64,000 bases of DNA from Hominiventricola filiformis. Its GTDB lineage: Bacteria > Bacillota > Clostridia > Lachnospirales > Lachnospiraceae. The translations under genes were made by a program, and so were the position numbers. The notes below the pieces were generated by a model. The model did no database searches, had not been told where the DNA came from, and saw only the letters and a list, made by a program, of their open reading frames with translations. This document shows positions 32,548 through 41,133 of the stretch, piece by piece. The stretch covers positions 1 to 64,000 of the forward strand of contig NZ_JAJEPS010000014.1 in NCBI RefSeq assembly GCF_020686965.1, in the 5' to 3' direction. The first letter of the stretch is position 1, and every line of letters starts with the position of its first letter.

Positions 32548-32666
32548 TTGCGTTACGCAATTCTGATTAAAGTATATATCTTTTATAACGCTATGTCAAG
32601 CCTTACGAAATTCTATCATCTTTTATAGAATTGCGTATTGCAATATATCGTGTTATGTGGTATAGT
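32548..32666. promoter_or_regulatory. Divergent xis/repressor promoters with two matching operators
   Basis: Minus strand: TTGACA (32594-32599), 17 bases, TATACT (32571-32576) drives xis. Plus strand: TTGCAA (32638-32643), 17 bases, TATAGT (32661-32666) drives the repressor. Two 13-bp near-palindromes, TTGCGTTACGCAA (32548-32560) and TTGCGTATTGCAA (32631-32643), sit at the xis transcription start and on the repressor -35. This is a compact lysogeny-type switch. Confidence 0.78.
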
Positions 32667-32697
32667 AATGACATACCGAAAAAGGAGGTTCGCAAGT

Positions 32698-33321
32698 ATG
32701 TTAAAAGATAAAGAATTGCGAAAGACAATCGGTAGCAGAGCAAAAAGCCGTAGACAGGAGTTAGGATTGAACCAGCCTTATGTCGCTGAAAAAATGGGCG
32801 TGACAGCCTCAACCATTCAGAGATACGAAGCAGGAACGATTGATAACACCAAGAAAATGACCTTAGAAGGTCTGGCAGATGCACTTCATGTATCTGTGGA
32901 ATGGCTGAAAGGTGAGACGGACGAATACGAAACAGACATTACGGATAAAAGAGAATTACAGATTCGTGATGTGATGACTTCCATTCTGAATAAGCTCCCT
33001 TATGATATGGAACAGTCCGAAAGTGATTTTTCCAAAGACCTGCTACTACTGATGTTACGGGAATACGAGCTGTTCGTGGATTCGTTCCAGTTCGCTTGTA
33101 AGAATTTCAAAGGAAATACAGATAACAAAATGCTCGCCCAGACAATGGGGTTTGAATCCAATAAGGAATACAATGAGATTATGTTCCTTAGAGAAATCAC
33201 CCACACCGTCAACGCATTGAACGATATGGGCGATATTGTAAGACTGTATTCTAAGAATCCTGAGACAGCGAAAAATCGACTAGCCAATCTTTTATCAGAA
33301 AAAGATCCCGATTCGGTATAG
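32698..33321 (+). CDS. XRE-family transcriptional repressor of the element
   Basis: This 207-residue protein has an N-terminal helix-turn-helix of the Cro/CI type (residues about 10-70: RSRRQELGLNQPYVAEKMGV, then STIQRYEAG). The C-terminal part is helical and acidic, without a recognisable peptidase or ImmA partner. ATG 32698 has AGGAGG nine bases upstream; the open frame extends 60 bases earlier over the promoter and is not used. It probably binds the two 13-bp operators, repressing xis and itself. The integrase gene follows on the same strand. Confidence 0.85.
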   Translation: MLKDKELRKTIGSRAKSRRQELGLNQPYVAEKMGVTASTIQRYEAGTIDNTKKMTLEGLADALHVSVEWLKGETDEYETDITDKRELQIRDVMTSILNKLPYDMEQSESDFSKDLLLLMLREYELFVDSFQFACKNFKGNTDNKMLAQTMGFESNKEYNEIMFLREITHTVNALNDMGDIVRLYSKNPETAKNRLANLLSEKDPDSV

Positions 33322-33404
33322 ATAGGCAGACGGAGCTATGATATACTTACACGCAAGAAGCATTTCACCAGTTCCGATTGCCGATATCGAAAGGAGAAAC
33401 GATT

Positions 33405-34703
33405 ATGGCAAAAGGTTCTGTAAGGAAGAAAGGCAAGAAATGGTACTACCGCTTTTATGTGGAGGATGCAAGTGGTAACTTGGTTCAGAAAGAATTTGCA
33501 GGTACGGAGAGCAAATCAGAGACAGAGAAAATGTTACGCAAGGCTATGGAGGATTATGACGCAAAGAAATTTCTAGCCAAAGCGGACAACCTCACACTCG
33601 GACAGATGCTAGATGTATGGGCAGAGGAAGATTTGAAAACGGGTTCACTTAGCAACGGTACAGTCGGTAACTATTTACAGGCAGTAAACAGGATTAAACA
33701 ACACCCAATCGGAAACAGAAAACTAAAGACAGTCACTTCGGAGCATTTGCAGAAGTTTATGGATTTACTTGCATTTGGCGGTGAGGAAGGAAATTTTAAG
33801 TCAAAGGGTTACACCATCGACTATATCCGTTCTTTCCACGCAGTCCTGCAACAGTCCTTCCGATTTGCAGTCTTTCCAAAGCAGTACATCACATTCAATC
33901 CAATGCAGTATGTGGTAATGCGTAGGAAAGCCGAGGAAGATGTGGATTTGTTTTCTGATAATGATGAGGATGCAGAGGTTATCAACCCGATTACACCAGA
34001 GCAGTATCAAACGCTTATGGAGTATCTGGAAGAAAGAAACAAGCCTGCTGTCCTGCCGGTACAGATAGCGTACTACACAGGTCTTAGACTTGGAGAGGTA
34101 TGCGGACTGTCTTGGAGTGACATTAACTTTGAGGAACAGTATCTGACAGTACGAAGAAGTGTCCGTTACAACGGAGCAAGGCACAAGACCGAGATTGGTC
34201 CGACAAAGCGAAAGAAAGTCCGTATCGTGGATTTCTGTGATACGCTCGCTGACATCTTAAAGAAAGCGAAAAAGGAACAGAGAAAGCAGGTATTCAGTTA
34301 CGGAGAACTCTATCAGAGGAACTACTACAGGGAAGTTAAGGAAAAGAATCGTATCTACTATGAGCTTTATCATTTGGATGGCACAGAGGACATTCCGCTT
34401 GATTACAACGAGATTGACCTTGTATGTATCAGACCGGACGGAGCATACGAAGCCCCTGCAACGGTTGAGACAGCTTTAAGGACAGCAAGGAAACGATTGT
34501 CGGAGCTTGATGATAATTTCCACTTCCACACCCTGCGACACACTTATACCACAAACCTGCTCTCAAATGGAGCAGCACCAAAGGATGTACAGGAATTACT
34601 TGGACACTCGGATGTAAGTACCACTATGAATGTCTATGCACACGCTAACCGAGAAGGTAAGCGAAACTCAGCCCGACTACTTGATAAGGTGGTTGGAGAA
34701 TAA
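33405..34703 (+). CDS. int: Tyrosine integrase of the element
   Basis: This 432-residue site-specific recombinase has an N-terminal arm-binding domain (about residues 1-60, GKKWYYRFYVEDASGN), then a SAM-like core-binding domain and the catalytic domain. Catalytic residues are visible: Arg in YYTGLRLGEV, His-x-x-Arg in HTLRHTY, and His/Tyr in LLGHSDVSTTMNVYAH. AAGGAG lies eight bases before ATG 33405. It ends 32 bases before the right-end repeat, the usual place for a Tn916-like int. Confidence 0.94.
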   Translation: MAKGSVRKKGKKWYYRFYVEDASGNLVQKEFAGTESKSETEKMLRKAMEDYDAKKFLAKADNLTLGQMLDVWAEEDLKTGSLSNGTVGNYLQAVNRIKQHPIGNRKLKTVTSEHLQKFMDLLAFGGEEGNFKSKGYTIDYIRSFHAVLQQSFRFAVFPKQYITFNPMQYVVMRRKAEEDVDLFSDNDEDAEVINPITPEQYQTLMEYLEERNKPAVLPVQIAYYTGLRLGEVCGLSWSDINFEEQYLTVRRSVRYNGARHKTEIGPTKRKKVRIVDFCDTLADILKKAKKEQRKQVFSYGELYQRNYYREVKEKNRIYYELYHLDGTEDIPLDYNEIDLVCIRPDGAYEAPATVETALRTARKRLSELDDNFHFHTLRHTYTTNLLSNGAAPKDVQELLGHSDVSTTMNVYAHANREGKRNSARLLDKVVGE

Positions 34704-34720
34704 AATCGAATAAGAAAAAC

Positions 34721-34760
34721 TTTCCCTTGTAGATACCTCATAAGGGCAAAAACAAGGGAA
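34721..34760. repeat. Right-end integrase arm-type site and 26-bp end repeat
   Basis: TTTCCCTTG (34721-34729) is followed by the 26-bp block at 34735-34760, identical to the one at 20468-20493. Only one direct copy of the arm motif is present here against three on the left. Confidence 0.8.
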
Positions 34761-34867
34761 AAGGATACATATAGAGTGGCAAGGCATACCGCCAAGTCGC
34801 ATAAAATAAGGAAAGTTGAGATTTTAGTTATACAAATGTCTAATTATTATCTGTAAGGAGGTATCTC

Positions 34868-35149
34868 ATGGGTTTTCAGGAAAGCTTCAAAGCCCTGTCC
34901 GATCCCACCAGACGGGAGATCCTGAATCTGCTGCGAACAGGCCCTCTCTCGGCCGGAGAACTGCTGGAACATTTCTCTATGACCGGAGCATCCCTCTCCC
35001 ATCATCTGTCCATCTTAAAAAACGCCGGACTCATCGATGATGAGAAGAAGGGAAAATTTATTTTCTATACATTAAACACAAGTGTACTGGACGATATCCT
35101 GAACTGGATGATGTCTTTAAAGAAAGGAGATTCCCATGAAGAATCCTAA
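34868..35149 (+). CDS. ArsR-family autorepressor, SdpR-like
   Basis: This 93-residue winged-helix regulator reads KALSDPTRREILNLLRTGPLSAGELLEHFSM in three consecutive helices, followed by the recognition helix SLSHHLSILKNAGLI. It has no metal-binding cysteines. In SdpR-SdpI systems this protein represses its own operon until SdpI holds it at the membrane. AAGGAG lies before ATG 34868. It overlaps the sdpI-like gene by 14 bases. Its promoter region abuts the right end of the mobile element. Confidence 0.9.
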   Translation: MGFQESFKALSDPTRREILNLLRTGPLSAGELLEHFSMTGASLSHHLSILKNAGLIDDEKKGKFIFYTLNTSVLDDILNWMMSLKKGDSHEES

Positions 35150-35780
35150 ACTTCGTATTTTAAACTATGTGATTCCGCTTATCACTCTGCTTGTTTCTAT
35201 TGTCTGCTATTTTCGGCTGCCTGACCAGATTACCTTAAGCTGGGATTTAAACGGCGCAGCCTCCTCCTACGAAGCGAAATGGCATTTATTTCTTATGAGC
35301 GGTATGGGACTTGTCATCGCAATCCTGTTCGACATACTTCCCCATGTGGATCCGAGGAAGAAAAACTACAGTAAATTTGAACATTTTTACGATCAGTTCT
35401 GTATTTTTATGCAGCTCTTTCTATTCGGCATGACCTCCATCACTCTGGTGGAAAATTTCCGTCCGGGAACTGTCAATATTCCACTGGTAATTACGATCGC
35501 CATCGGTATTCTGTTCCTCTTTATTGGAAATGAACTGCCGAAAGTAAAAAGTAATTTCTTCATGGGCATACGGACTCCATGGGCTCTTTGCAGCGAAGAG
35601 AACTGGCGCAGAACTCACCGTCTGGGCGGAAAATGCTTCTTCACGGCAGGTATCATCCTGATCCTGGCAGCCTTTCTCCCCAGTCAAAAACTGGTCTTTG
35701 GCATTATGTTCGCAATGATTATGGTGGCAAGCCTGGTTCCCACCCTTATGTCTTATCTCTGGTATCGTAAAGGAATCTGA
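35136..35780 (+). CDS. SdpI-family membrane protein
   Basis: This 214-residue protein has six or so membrane helices: DUF1648-type N-terminal part (VIPLITLLVSIVCYFRLPDQ, then LSWDLNG), and the SdpI C-terminal signature NFFMGIRTPWALCSEENWRRTHR. In Bacillus SdpI gives immunity to the SdpC toxin and signals to SdpR. No sdpC-like toxin is adjacent, so it may confer protection against toxins of neighbours or sense envelope stress. It ends in a strong bidirectional terminator. Confidence 0.9.
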   Translation: MKNPKLRILNYVIPLITLLVSIVCYFRLPDQITLSWDLNGAASSYEAKWHLFLMSGMGLVIAILFDILPHVDPRKKNYSKFEHFYDQFCIFMQLFLFGMTSITLVENFRPGTVNIPLVITIAIGILFLFIGNELPKVKSNFFMGIRTPWALCSEENWRRTHRLGGKCFFTAGIILILAAFLPSQKLVFGIMFAMIMVASLVPTLMSYLWYRKGI

Positions 35781-35792
35781 TTTCCGCAAAAA

Positions 35793-35830
35793 ACTCCGAC
35801 CGGACAACAATGTCCGGCCGGAGCTTTTTT
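35793..35830. terminator. Bidirectional terminator between sdpI-like and SseB-domain genes
   Basis: CTCCGACCGGACA and TGTCCGGCCGGAG form a 13-bp stem (one mismatch) with a 4-base loop and T6 on the plus side; an A-run precedes it for the minus direction. Confidence 0.9.
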
Positions 35831-36731
35831 ATTCATTTCCAAATTTAGTTAACAATTTCGGAATCATCTCTTTTGACAACGGAAGTGCAAAACCAAGGGG
35901 ATTAATCATATAAGCTTTTGCATCCTGTACCCAGAATTTGGTCAGATCCTTGAACGGAATCTGGATAGAACGAAGATTCTTCTTATCTTTTGTGTATTTC
36001 TGGAATTCCCAGACATCTGTAAATACCGGGAAGAAAATATCACCGCTCTGATGTTTCAGATAAGGAAGTCTGCACTCTTTTAATTCCAGCTTCGGATCAC
36101 GCTCTTTGCCTTCCGGCGGCAGAACAGCAAGGAACAGTTTCGCTTTCACCATGTTTGCAGAGAACTCTTCGTCCAGCTCTCTTAAGTGTTTCTGATCTAC
36201 CAGTTCCTTTTTCTTACGTGCTTCCTGCATAAGATAAAGACCGGTCAGCTGTACATTCGGCTGGTACAGAGGATTCTCTCCAACCTTTTTCTCGAAATCA
36301 TCCGGGAGCACCTCTTTAATCTCGATGCAGGTTTCCTCGCCTCCTACGGAGTGGAAGCAGACTGCATTCACACCAATAAACGGCATCGTTCCCAAATGCT
36401 GGCGCACCTGATTCAGATACATGGTCTTTTTCTCCCCCGCCGGATTTTTTGGATCAGCCGGAACCTGAATTTCCACCGTCTTCAGCTCCAGAATCCGGAC
36501 ACGGTCACCTTTTGCTTCCAGTTCTTTCTGCATGCTTTCTGCATCTTCTTTACGTGCAAACAGATGAATCTGATCATTATAGTCCACCTCTTCACACTCT
36601 ACATACGGCATATTTGTTGTAAGAGAAATAAACGCATATGCTTCTCTCAGATCTTTGACTGCATCTGCTGCCGTCTGTTTCTGCTGATTTCTGTATTTTT
36701 CAATGTCGATTGCCATGTTGTTTTTCTCCAT
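35829..36731 (-). CDS. SseB-domain protein
   Basis: This soluble 300-residue protein has a C-terminal domain (about 195-295) with KAKLFLAVLPPEG, LPYLKHQSGDIFFPVFTDVW and IPFKDLTKFW, then INPLGFALPLSKEMI, the SseB N-terminal-domain pattern. The N-terminal part resembles a duplicated or diverged copy (IHLFARKEDAESMQKEL). Despite the name, no secretion system is nearby; the domain is common in Firmicutes with no known role. The cupin gene precedes it by two bases. Confidence 0.72.
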   Translation of the reverse strand: MEKNNMAIDIEKYRNQQKQTAADAVKDLREAYAFISLTTNMPYVECEEVDYNDQIHLFARKEDAESMQKELEAKGDRVRILELKTVEIQVPADPKNPAGEKKTMYLNQVRQHLGTMPFIGVNAVCFHSVGGEETCIEIKEVLPDDFEKKVGENPLYQPNVQLTGLYLMQEARKKKELVDQKHLRELDEEFSANMVKAKLFLAVLPPEGKERDPKLELKECRLPYLKHQSGDIFFPVFTDVWEFQKYTKDKKNLRSIQIPFKDLTKFWVQDAKAYMINPLGFALPLSKEMIPKLLTKFGNE

Positions 36732-36733
36732 TC

Positions 36734-37075
36734 TTACTCATTATATACAAGAGCCATCATCACCAGCTCTTCATCTGAGTCATTTTCAAATCCGTGACTC
36801 TGTCCGCACTCAATAAGGCAGGCATCGTCCGGTCCCACCGGAATCCGGCTTCCGTCATTATCGATAAAAGTTCCGTGTCCGGATATGATATAGTACGGCT
36901 CCGTCTCACCGATATGCTCATGAAATCCGATACTGCTGTGCGGCTCCATTCTGATCAGCGCATACACTCTTCCATGTCCATTCAGTTCTTCCGGTTTCAG
37001 TATATGGTGCATTTCCAGACGGCCTTTTCCCCCGCGCAGCCCTTCCACGACTTTAATCTCTGCTTTACGAACCAT
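36734..37075 (-). CDS. Cupin-domain protein
   Basis: This small single-cupin protein of 113 residues has motif 1 GFHEHIGETEPYYIISGHG (His, His and Glu ligands) and motif 2 SHGFEN. It may bind a metal and a small ligand or sugar. It lies about 90 bases downstream of the jetC-like gene in the position where a jetD would be expected, but it shows no nuclease or toprim features. Confidence 0.85.
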   Translation of the reverse strand: MVRKAEIKVVEGLRGGKGRLEMHHILKPEELNGHGRVYALIRMEPHSSIGFHEHIGETEPYYIISGHGTFIDNDGSRIPVGPDDACLIECGQSHGFENDSDEELVMMALVYNE

Positions 37076-37163
37076 CGTTTTTCTTCTCCTTCTCTTTCAT
37101 TCGCGTCACTGTTTTTATTGTACCATATTCCCGTCAGAACCGCCACACGGAATTTTCTCCTGC

Positions 37164-40100
37164 TCATCCTTCCAGCAGATTCAGGTAATCCCCTTTATCA
37201 ATATGCATCATACTGATCTGATTCTGAAATCTCCTGAATCCATAGACACAGTCTACGTTCTGGATAAGGGACTGTAATCTCTCATCCGGGACGCATACAA
37301 TAAGCTGCAGATCAAGCTCTCTTGCATAGCGCAGGCAGACCTCGCTTCGCTCCTTATCCATCTTGGAGAATGCCTCGTCCAGTAATACCAGACGCACTTT
37401 GGACTCCCGGCTGCTCTGCTGCATATAGAGCATGGCAAATCCAGCCAGCAGCGCTACGTATTTTGGGTTTTGTCCCTCTCCACCGGAATCACGTCCCGCC
37501 ATCTCATCCACATGATTCTTTCTGACAGATCCGTCCTCATCCTCCACGCGCTCATACATACTAAAGGTCAGATAATTTCGGTAATCTGCGTACTGTTCCA
37601 TCTCCTGCCGCTTTGCATTCAGGTTCTGGGCATCGCCCTCCTGTGGCGGCATAAATTTTTCTGTAAGCAGGTCAATCTTATCTTTGTATTTCATATAAAA
37701 TTCATCTTCCAGAAGACTCATCTGGCCATCAAATCCGTTATTATCCAGCACCTTGCTGTCCAGTTCGCTGGCCATAAGCATTTCATAAAACTGCCCGTTC
37801 TCATTATCCGCCGGGCGGATCTCAATCTGATAAGTACTGTCCGAAAAACGAATCCGGGAAAGCAGACGGTTGATCTCTCTTGCATGGCGGTATGCCGCTT
37901 TGATCTCTCCATGAATGGCCGCAATAACATTATCCCGAAGGCTTGTATAGACCTGATCGCACTGCATCCGGAATTCTTCCTTATACTGTGGTTCATAGTC
38001 CCTCTTACACTGTTCCAGGATCCGGTCGTAGGCATCATTTTCCTTCTCCACACCGGAAAGTCCATAGGATGCATAGATCCGGTTGAAGTCCATTCTGGCA
38101 CGGGAACGGTTTTCCTGTTGTTCCTGCTCAAGCTCCTGTAAAGAAGCTAATTTTCTGGTCATCCGATTGCGGTAGCTGGTTTCGGACTGGGTAAGCAGCT
38201 GCTCACTGACTTCTGCTGCCAGCTCTTCATTTTCCACAAATCCTTCTGACAATGCAGCCAGATTTTCCTCATATTTCTTTACATCAGACTCAATGCTTCC
38301 CTGCACACGAATATGTTCTATCATCTCTGCCTGCAGCATTCCCACTTTCCGATTCTGTTCCTGCTGCTTCGCAGTCAGTTCTTCTTTCTGTGCTTCCAGC
38401 TGTGCTGTCAGACTGCCGTTTTGAAGCTCACAGATCTCCTTCTCCAGCTTCTCCTGTTTCTTATAATAACGCTCCAGATCTGCGGCTGCCTGAGATAACT
38501 CCAGAACATGCTTCGGCTCCATGTGAAGCATTTCAAAATTCAACGCTTTTTTCAGGCTTCTGCAAGTAGAGGCATACTCTTCCAGTTCGTTTTCCAGTAC
38601 ATTGACCCTGTCGGAAAACTCCGTCATTTTTGTACGGGACACCTTCGTTCCGATGCAGGCTCTTAAAGTATAATCTTTTTCCCTTAGATGACGGAACATA
38701 TAATTGCTGTAAGAATAGCAGTCCGGCGTCACACCGTCACGTACTTTGGACAATTCCTCTACAGACTCACATTTTACGGTGCGTCCAAGATACCGTTTCA
38801 GACAGTCGTCTACAAAGGATTCTTCTGCACAAACCGCTTCATAGAGAGTTCCCGGCTGTGCCTGAGGCTGGTCTTTCAAAATTGCCTGGGTATTAATCAG
38901 ATCAACTTCCTGGAACTTCTTCAGGCGGCGGAACAGATTTGCCGCGTCAAGGGCATATTCCGGCGCTGTCACCAGACTGTATTTCAGGCGTCCCAGTCGT
39001 CCTTCCACCGCATTTTTCCATTTTTCGTCGGTGACATCAAAAAGATCTGCCAGAATGTAAACGGGTGCTTTCTTTCCATAGAGATTGGAAAGGGCGCTCT
39101 CCAGCTGGGTTCTGGCCTGCCGGAGATTCTTATCATAAGGCTTCCGATCATGCTTCAGCTCATCAAGAATCTCTTTTTTCTCTTCCAGTTCTGCCGACAG
39201 TATGCGCTGCCGTTCTGTCAGATCCTCTAACTCTTCTTCCACATTTTCTCTGGCTTCTTCCAGACGCTTCTGAAGTTCCTTACAGTTCTCTTCCGTGACC
39301 TTTCCTTTACGGAATTCATCCAGAAGCTGCAGAGCAAAATTACTCACATAGCCGGAAACCGTCTCCTCTGTCTCCCACGCGCTTAAATCATCCAGCAGTT
39401 TTCTCCACTGACGGCTGTTTCCGGAAAGCAGCAGAACCGTATTTTCAAGTTCTGTCAATTCCTTCTGTTTCTGTCCGTAATCACTGGAGCGAAGAGCCGC
39501 CTGAACTTCCACCAGTTCTGCAGCCAGCGTTTCCGATGTTTTTTCTTCCTCCGCCTGCTGTTTCTGAAGATTGGCAACTGCTTCCGTCTCTTTCTTCAGA
39601 TCCTGGGTTCTAGTCTCCAGATGAGCTCTGGTACTCTCGATCTCAATGCATTTTAACACTGTTTCTGCATGAACCATATCCGCACGGGTCTTTATAAGAC
39701 CTTCGTGGCTCTCCCGGATCTCACTAAGCAGACGGATTCTCCTCTCCAGATCCTCCACGCGCTCTTTGATTTCCCTGTAAGCCCCCAGCTGTTCACTGAT
39801 CTTCTCGATGGCGCTCTCCCGACTTTTCGGGAACATATAATCCTTAATAAACTGACCGGTACCATTGGTCATACGAAGAGCGATGGCACTCTTTTCCATA
39901 GTCATCAGACGCTGTGCATCCACGGAACCTAAGATCACTTCATAAAGGGTGTTCACATAGGATTCTCTGGACGGATAGAGACGGTTCACTTCTCCTCTCC
40001 CCCGGTTATCCGGACTGCTCTTTCTGGCCTCACAAAGTTTCTTCATCCGCCCTCTGGAATAAGGAATCCCTCCTTCTTCCAGATACTCATCCTCCGGCAT

Positions 40101-40514
40101 GGATCCGGAGTGGCTGAAAAAGGTATATTTTCCATTGATATCCGTATCGGCTCTTCCGATCTCAAAGAGTACTCCAAAACAAGTAGTAATGCCGCTTCCC
40201 GTATCTTTGATTTCCAGCACCAATGTGGAACCAAAGTCCTGTCCTCCACGATTTGCTGTGCCGTCCTTCTGCTCTCCGCGGAGATAGCTCATAACACTTC
40301 TTCGGTTCTTTGCATCATCTGCTGCCTTATTCAGAAAGGAAGCGGACATACTTCCATAGAGCACCACCTGAATGGCGTCCATGACCGTTGATTTTCCGGA
40401 TCCGCTCTTTCCACTGAACAGATTCACATATTCATGAAATTCCATCATTCGATGGCTGATTCCGCCCCAGTTATTCAGCAGCATCCGGGTTATAATCTTC
40501 TTCGCCTGCTTCAA
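37164..40514 (-). CDS. jetC: JetC/MksF-type SMC ATPase (Wadjet-like)
   Basis: This 1116-residue SMC-like protein has Walker A SGKSGSGKST at residues 34-43 and long coiled coils with a hinge-like middle (about 480-620). At the C terminus SGGEGQNPKYVALLAGFAM acts as the signature, and Walker B is VRLVLLDEAFSKMD. It resembles MukB/MksF and JetC, which extrude DNA loops with JetA/JetB. The start is TTG 40514, with GGAGG nine bases upstream; this gives the N-terminal strand KKIITRMLLNNWGGI seen in the family. The first 44 bases overlap jetB. No jetD follows. Confidence 0.9.
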   Translation of the reverse strand: MKQAKKIITRMLLNNWGGISHRMMEFHEYVNLFSGKSGSGKSTVMDAIQVVLYGSMSASFLNKAADDAKNRRSVMSYLRGEQKDGTANRGGQDFGSTLVLEIKDTGSGITTCFGVLFEIGRADTDINGKYTFFSHSGSMPEDEYLEEGGIPYSRGRMKKLCEARKSSPDNRGRGEVNRLYPSRESYVNTLYEVILGSVDAQRLMTMEKSAIALRMTNGTGQFIKDYMFPKSRESAIEKISEQLGAYREIKERVEDLERRIRLLSEIRESHEGLIKTRADMVHAETVLKCIEIESTRAHLETRTQDLKKETEAVANLQKQQAEEEKTSETLAAELVEVQAALRSSDYGQKQKELTELENTVLLLSGNSRQWRKLLDDLSAWETEETVSGYVSNFALQLLDEFRKGKVTEENCKELQKRLEEARENVEEELEDLTERQRILSAELEEKKEILDELKHDRKPYDKNLRQARTQLESALSNLYGKKAPVYILADLFDVTDEKWKNAVEGRLGRLKYSLVTAPEYALDAANLFRRLKKFQEVDLINTQAILKDQPQAQPGTLYEAVCAEESFVDDCLKRYLGRTVKCESVEELSKVRDGVTPDCYSYSNYMFRHLREKDYTLRACIGTKVSRTKMTEFSDRVNVLENELEEYASTCRSLKKALNFEMLHMEPKHVLELSQAAADLERYYKKQEKLEKEICELQNGSLTAQLEAQKEELTAKQQEQNRKVGMLQAEMIEHIRVQGSIESDVKKYEENLAALSEGFVENEELAAEVSEQLLTQSETSYRNRMTRKLASLQELEQEQQENRSRARMDFNRIYASYGLSGVEKENDAYDRILEQCKRDYEPQYKEEFRMQCDQVYTSLRDNVIAAIHGEIKAAYRHAREINRLLSRIRFSDSTYQIEIRPADNENGQFYEMLMASELDSKVLDNNGFDGQMSLLEDEFYMKYKDKIDLLTEKFMPPQEGDAQNLNAKRQEMEQYADYRNYLTFSMYERVEDEDGSVRKNHVDEMAGRDSGGEGQNPKYVALLAGFAMLYMQQSSRESKVRLVLLDEAFSKMDKERSEVCLRYARELDLQLIVCVPDERLQSLIQNVDCVYGFRRFQNQISMMHIDKGDYLNLLEG

Positions 40515-41133
40515 CTTCCTCTTCCTCCCTGCTTTCTGCTTCCTGCACTTCTTCTCTGTATTTCTCCACCAGACGGTTCATGTCCAGTGCAGAACAGTAC
40601 AGGTTAATCGTTCCATAAATATAGATGGGCGTCTCATCGTCCACATCACGGACAGCACCAGGCACGTCAATCATCTGATGCATTCTCATAAGATACAGTG
40701 CCTCTCTCCACTCCGCCGTGGTCAATTTTCTCGTAATCAGATTGGTATCTTTTCCATATTCACGCATTTCCGGCAGATTTGTCACCGTAGCATGAAGACC
40801 TTCTCCCAGCACTTTGTCCCGGTAAATCAGTTTCAGAATTAACACCAGCAGCGTTGTCGTGATGGACATACGCTCCACTGCGGCTCCTTCCCCGGTCAGT
40901 CGGAAAATATGTTCCTGCGGGTCATGGATCAGTTCACATCCAAGTACGGATACATAATCCTCAATGAATGCCCGGTGTTTCGCACAGGTCTGATATCTCG
41001 GGTTATCCCTTGGCGTCAACGTCGCCGGATCATATTTGGTCTGGAGAATGCAGGTCTGCCGGAACAGATCCCGGATCGTCCGTTTTACTTCTTCCGCTTC
41101 CGACAACGAAAGTTCTTCTAAATATGTACTCAT
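40471..41133 (-). CDS. jetB: JetB/MksE-type subunit (DUF4194)
   Basis: This 220-residue kite-like subunit has the DUF4194 pattern: RDLFRQTCILQTKYDPATLTP, then YVSVLGCELIHDPQEHIFRL, a winged-helix part and LYLMRMHQMIDVP. The C-terminal 25 residues are almost all Glu/Ala, which reflects that their codons double as the ribosome binding region of jetC. It is coupled to jetA by an ATGA overlap. It would link kleisin-like JetA to the SMC dimer. Confidence 0.88.
   Translation of the reverse strand: MSTYLEELSLSEAEEVKRTIRDLFRQTCILQTKYDPATLTPRDNPRYQTCAKHRAFIEDYVSVLGCELIHDPQEHIFRLTGEGAAVERMSITTTLLVLILKLIYRDKVLGEGLHATVTNLPEMREYGKDTNLITRKLTTAEWREALYLMRMHQMIDVPGAVRDVDDETPIYIYGTINLYCSALDMNRLVEKYREEVQEAESREEEEVEAGEEDYNPDAAE

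Larger units (their letters stand above)
20395..34805. mobile_element. Integrative mobilizable element (IME) carrying an Agr quorum-sensing regulon
   Basis: About 14.4 kb between the ECF gene and the sdpR-like gene. It contains a tyrosine integrase at the right end, a Tn916-Xis-like excisionase, an XRE repressor, a MobA/MobL relaxase with an oriT-like region, and cargo (quorum sensing, metalloprotease, secreted protein, ABC exporter). No type IV secretion ATPase, coupling protein or lytic phage gene is present, so it would need a helper for transfer. Both ends carry an identical 26-bp repeat and TTTCCCTTR motifs likely bound by the integrase arm domain. The cargo (20.6-29.5 kb) is clearly more AT-rich than the host flanks and the mobilisation module. 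The exact ends are uncertain by about 100 bases. Confidence 0.85.

Noticed and set aside
20311..34840. AAATGTC at both flanks as the exact target duplication of the IME
   Set aside because: Only seven bases and AT-rich; chance match cannot be excluded without an empty site.
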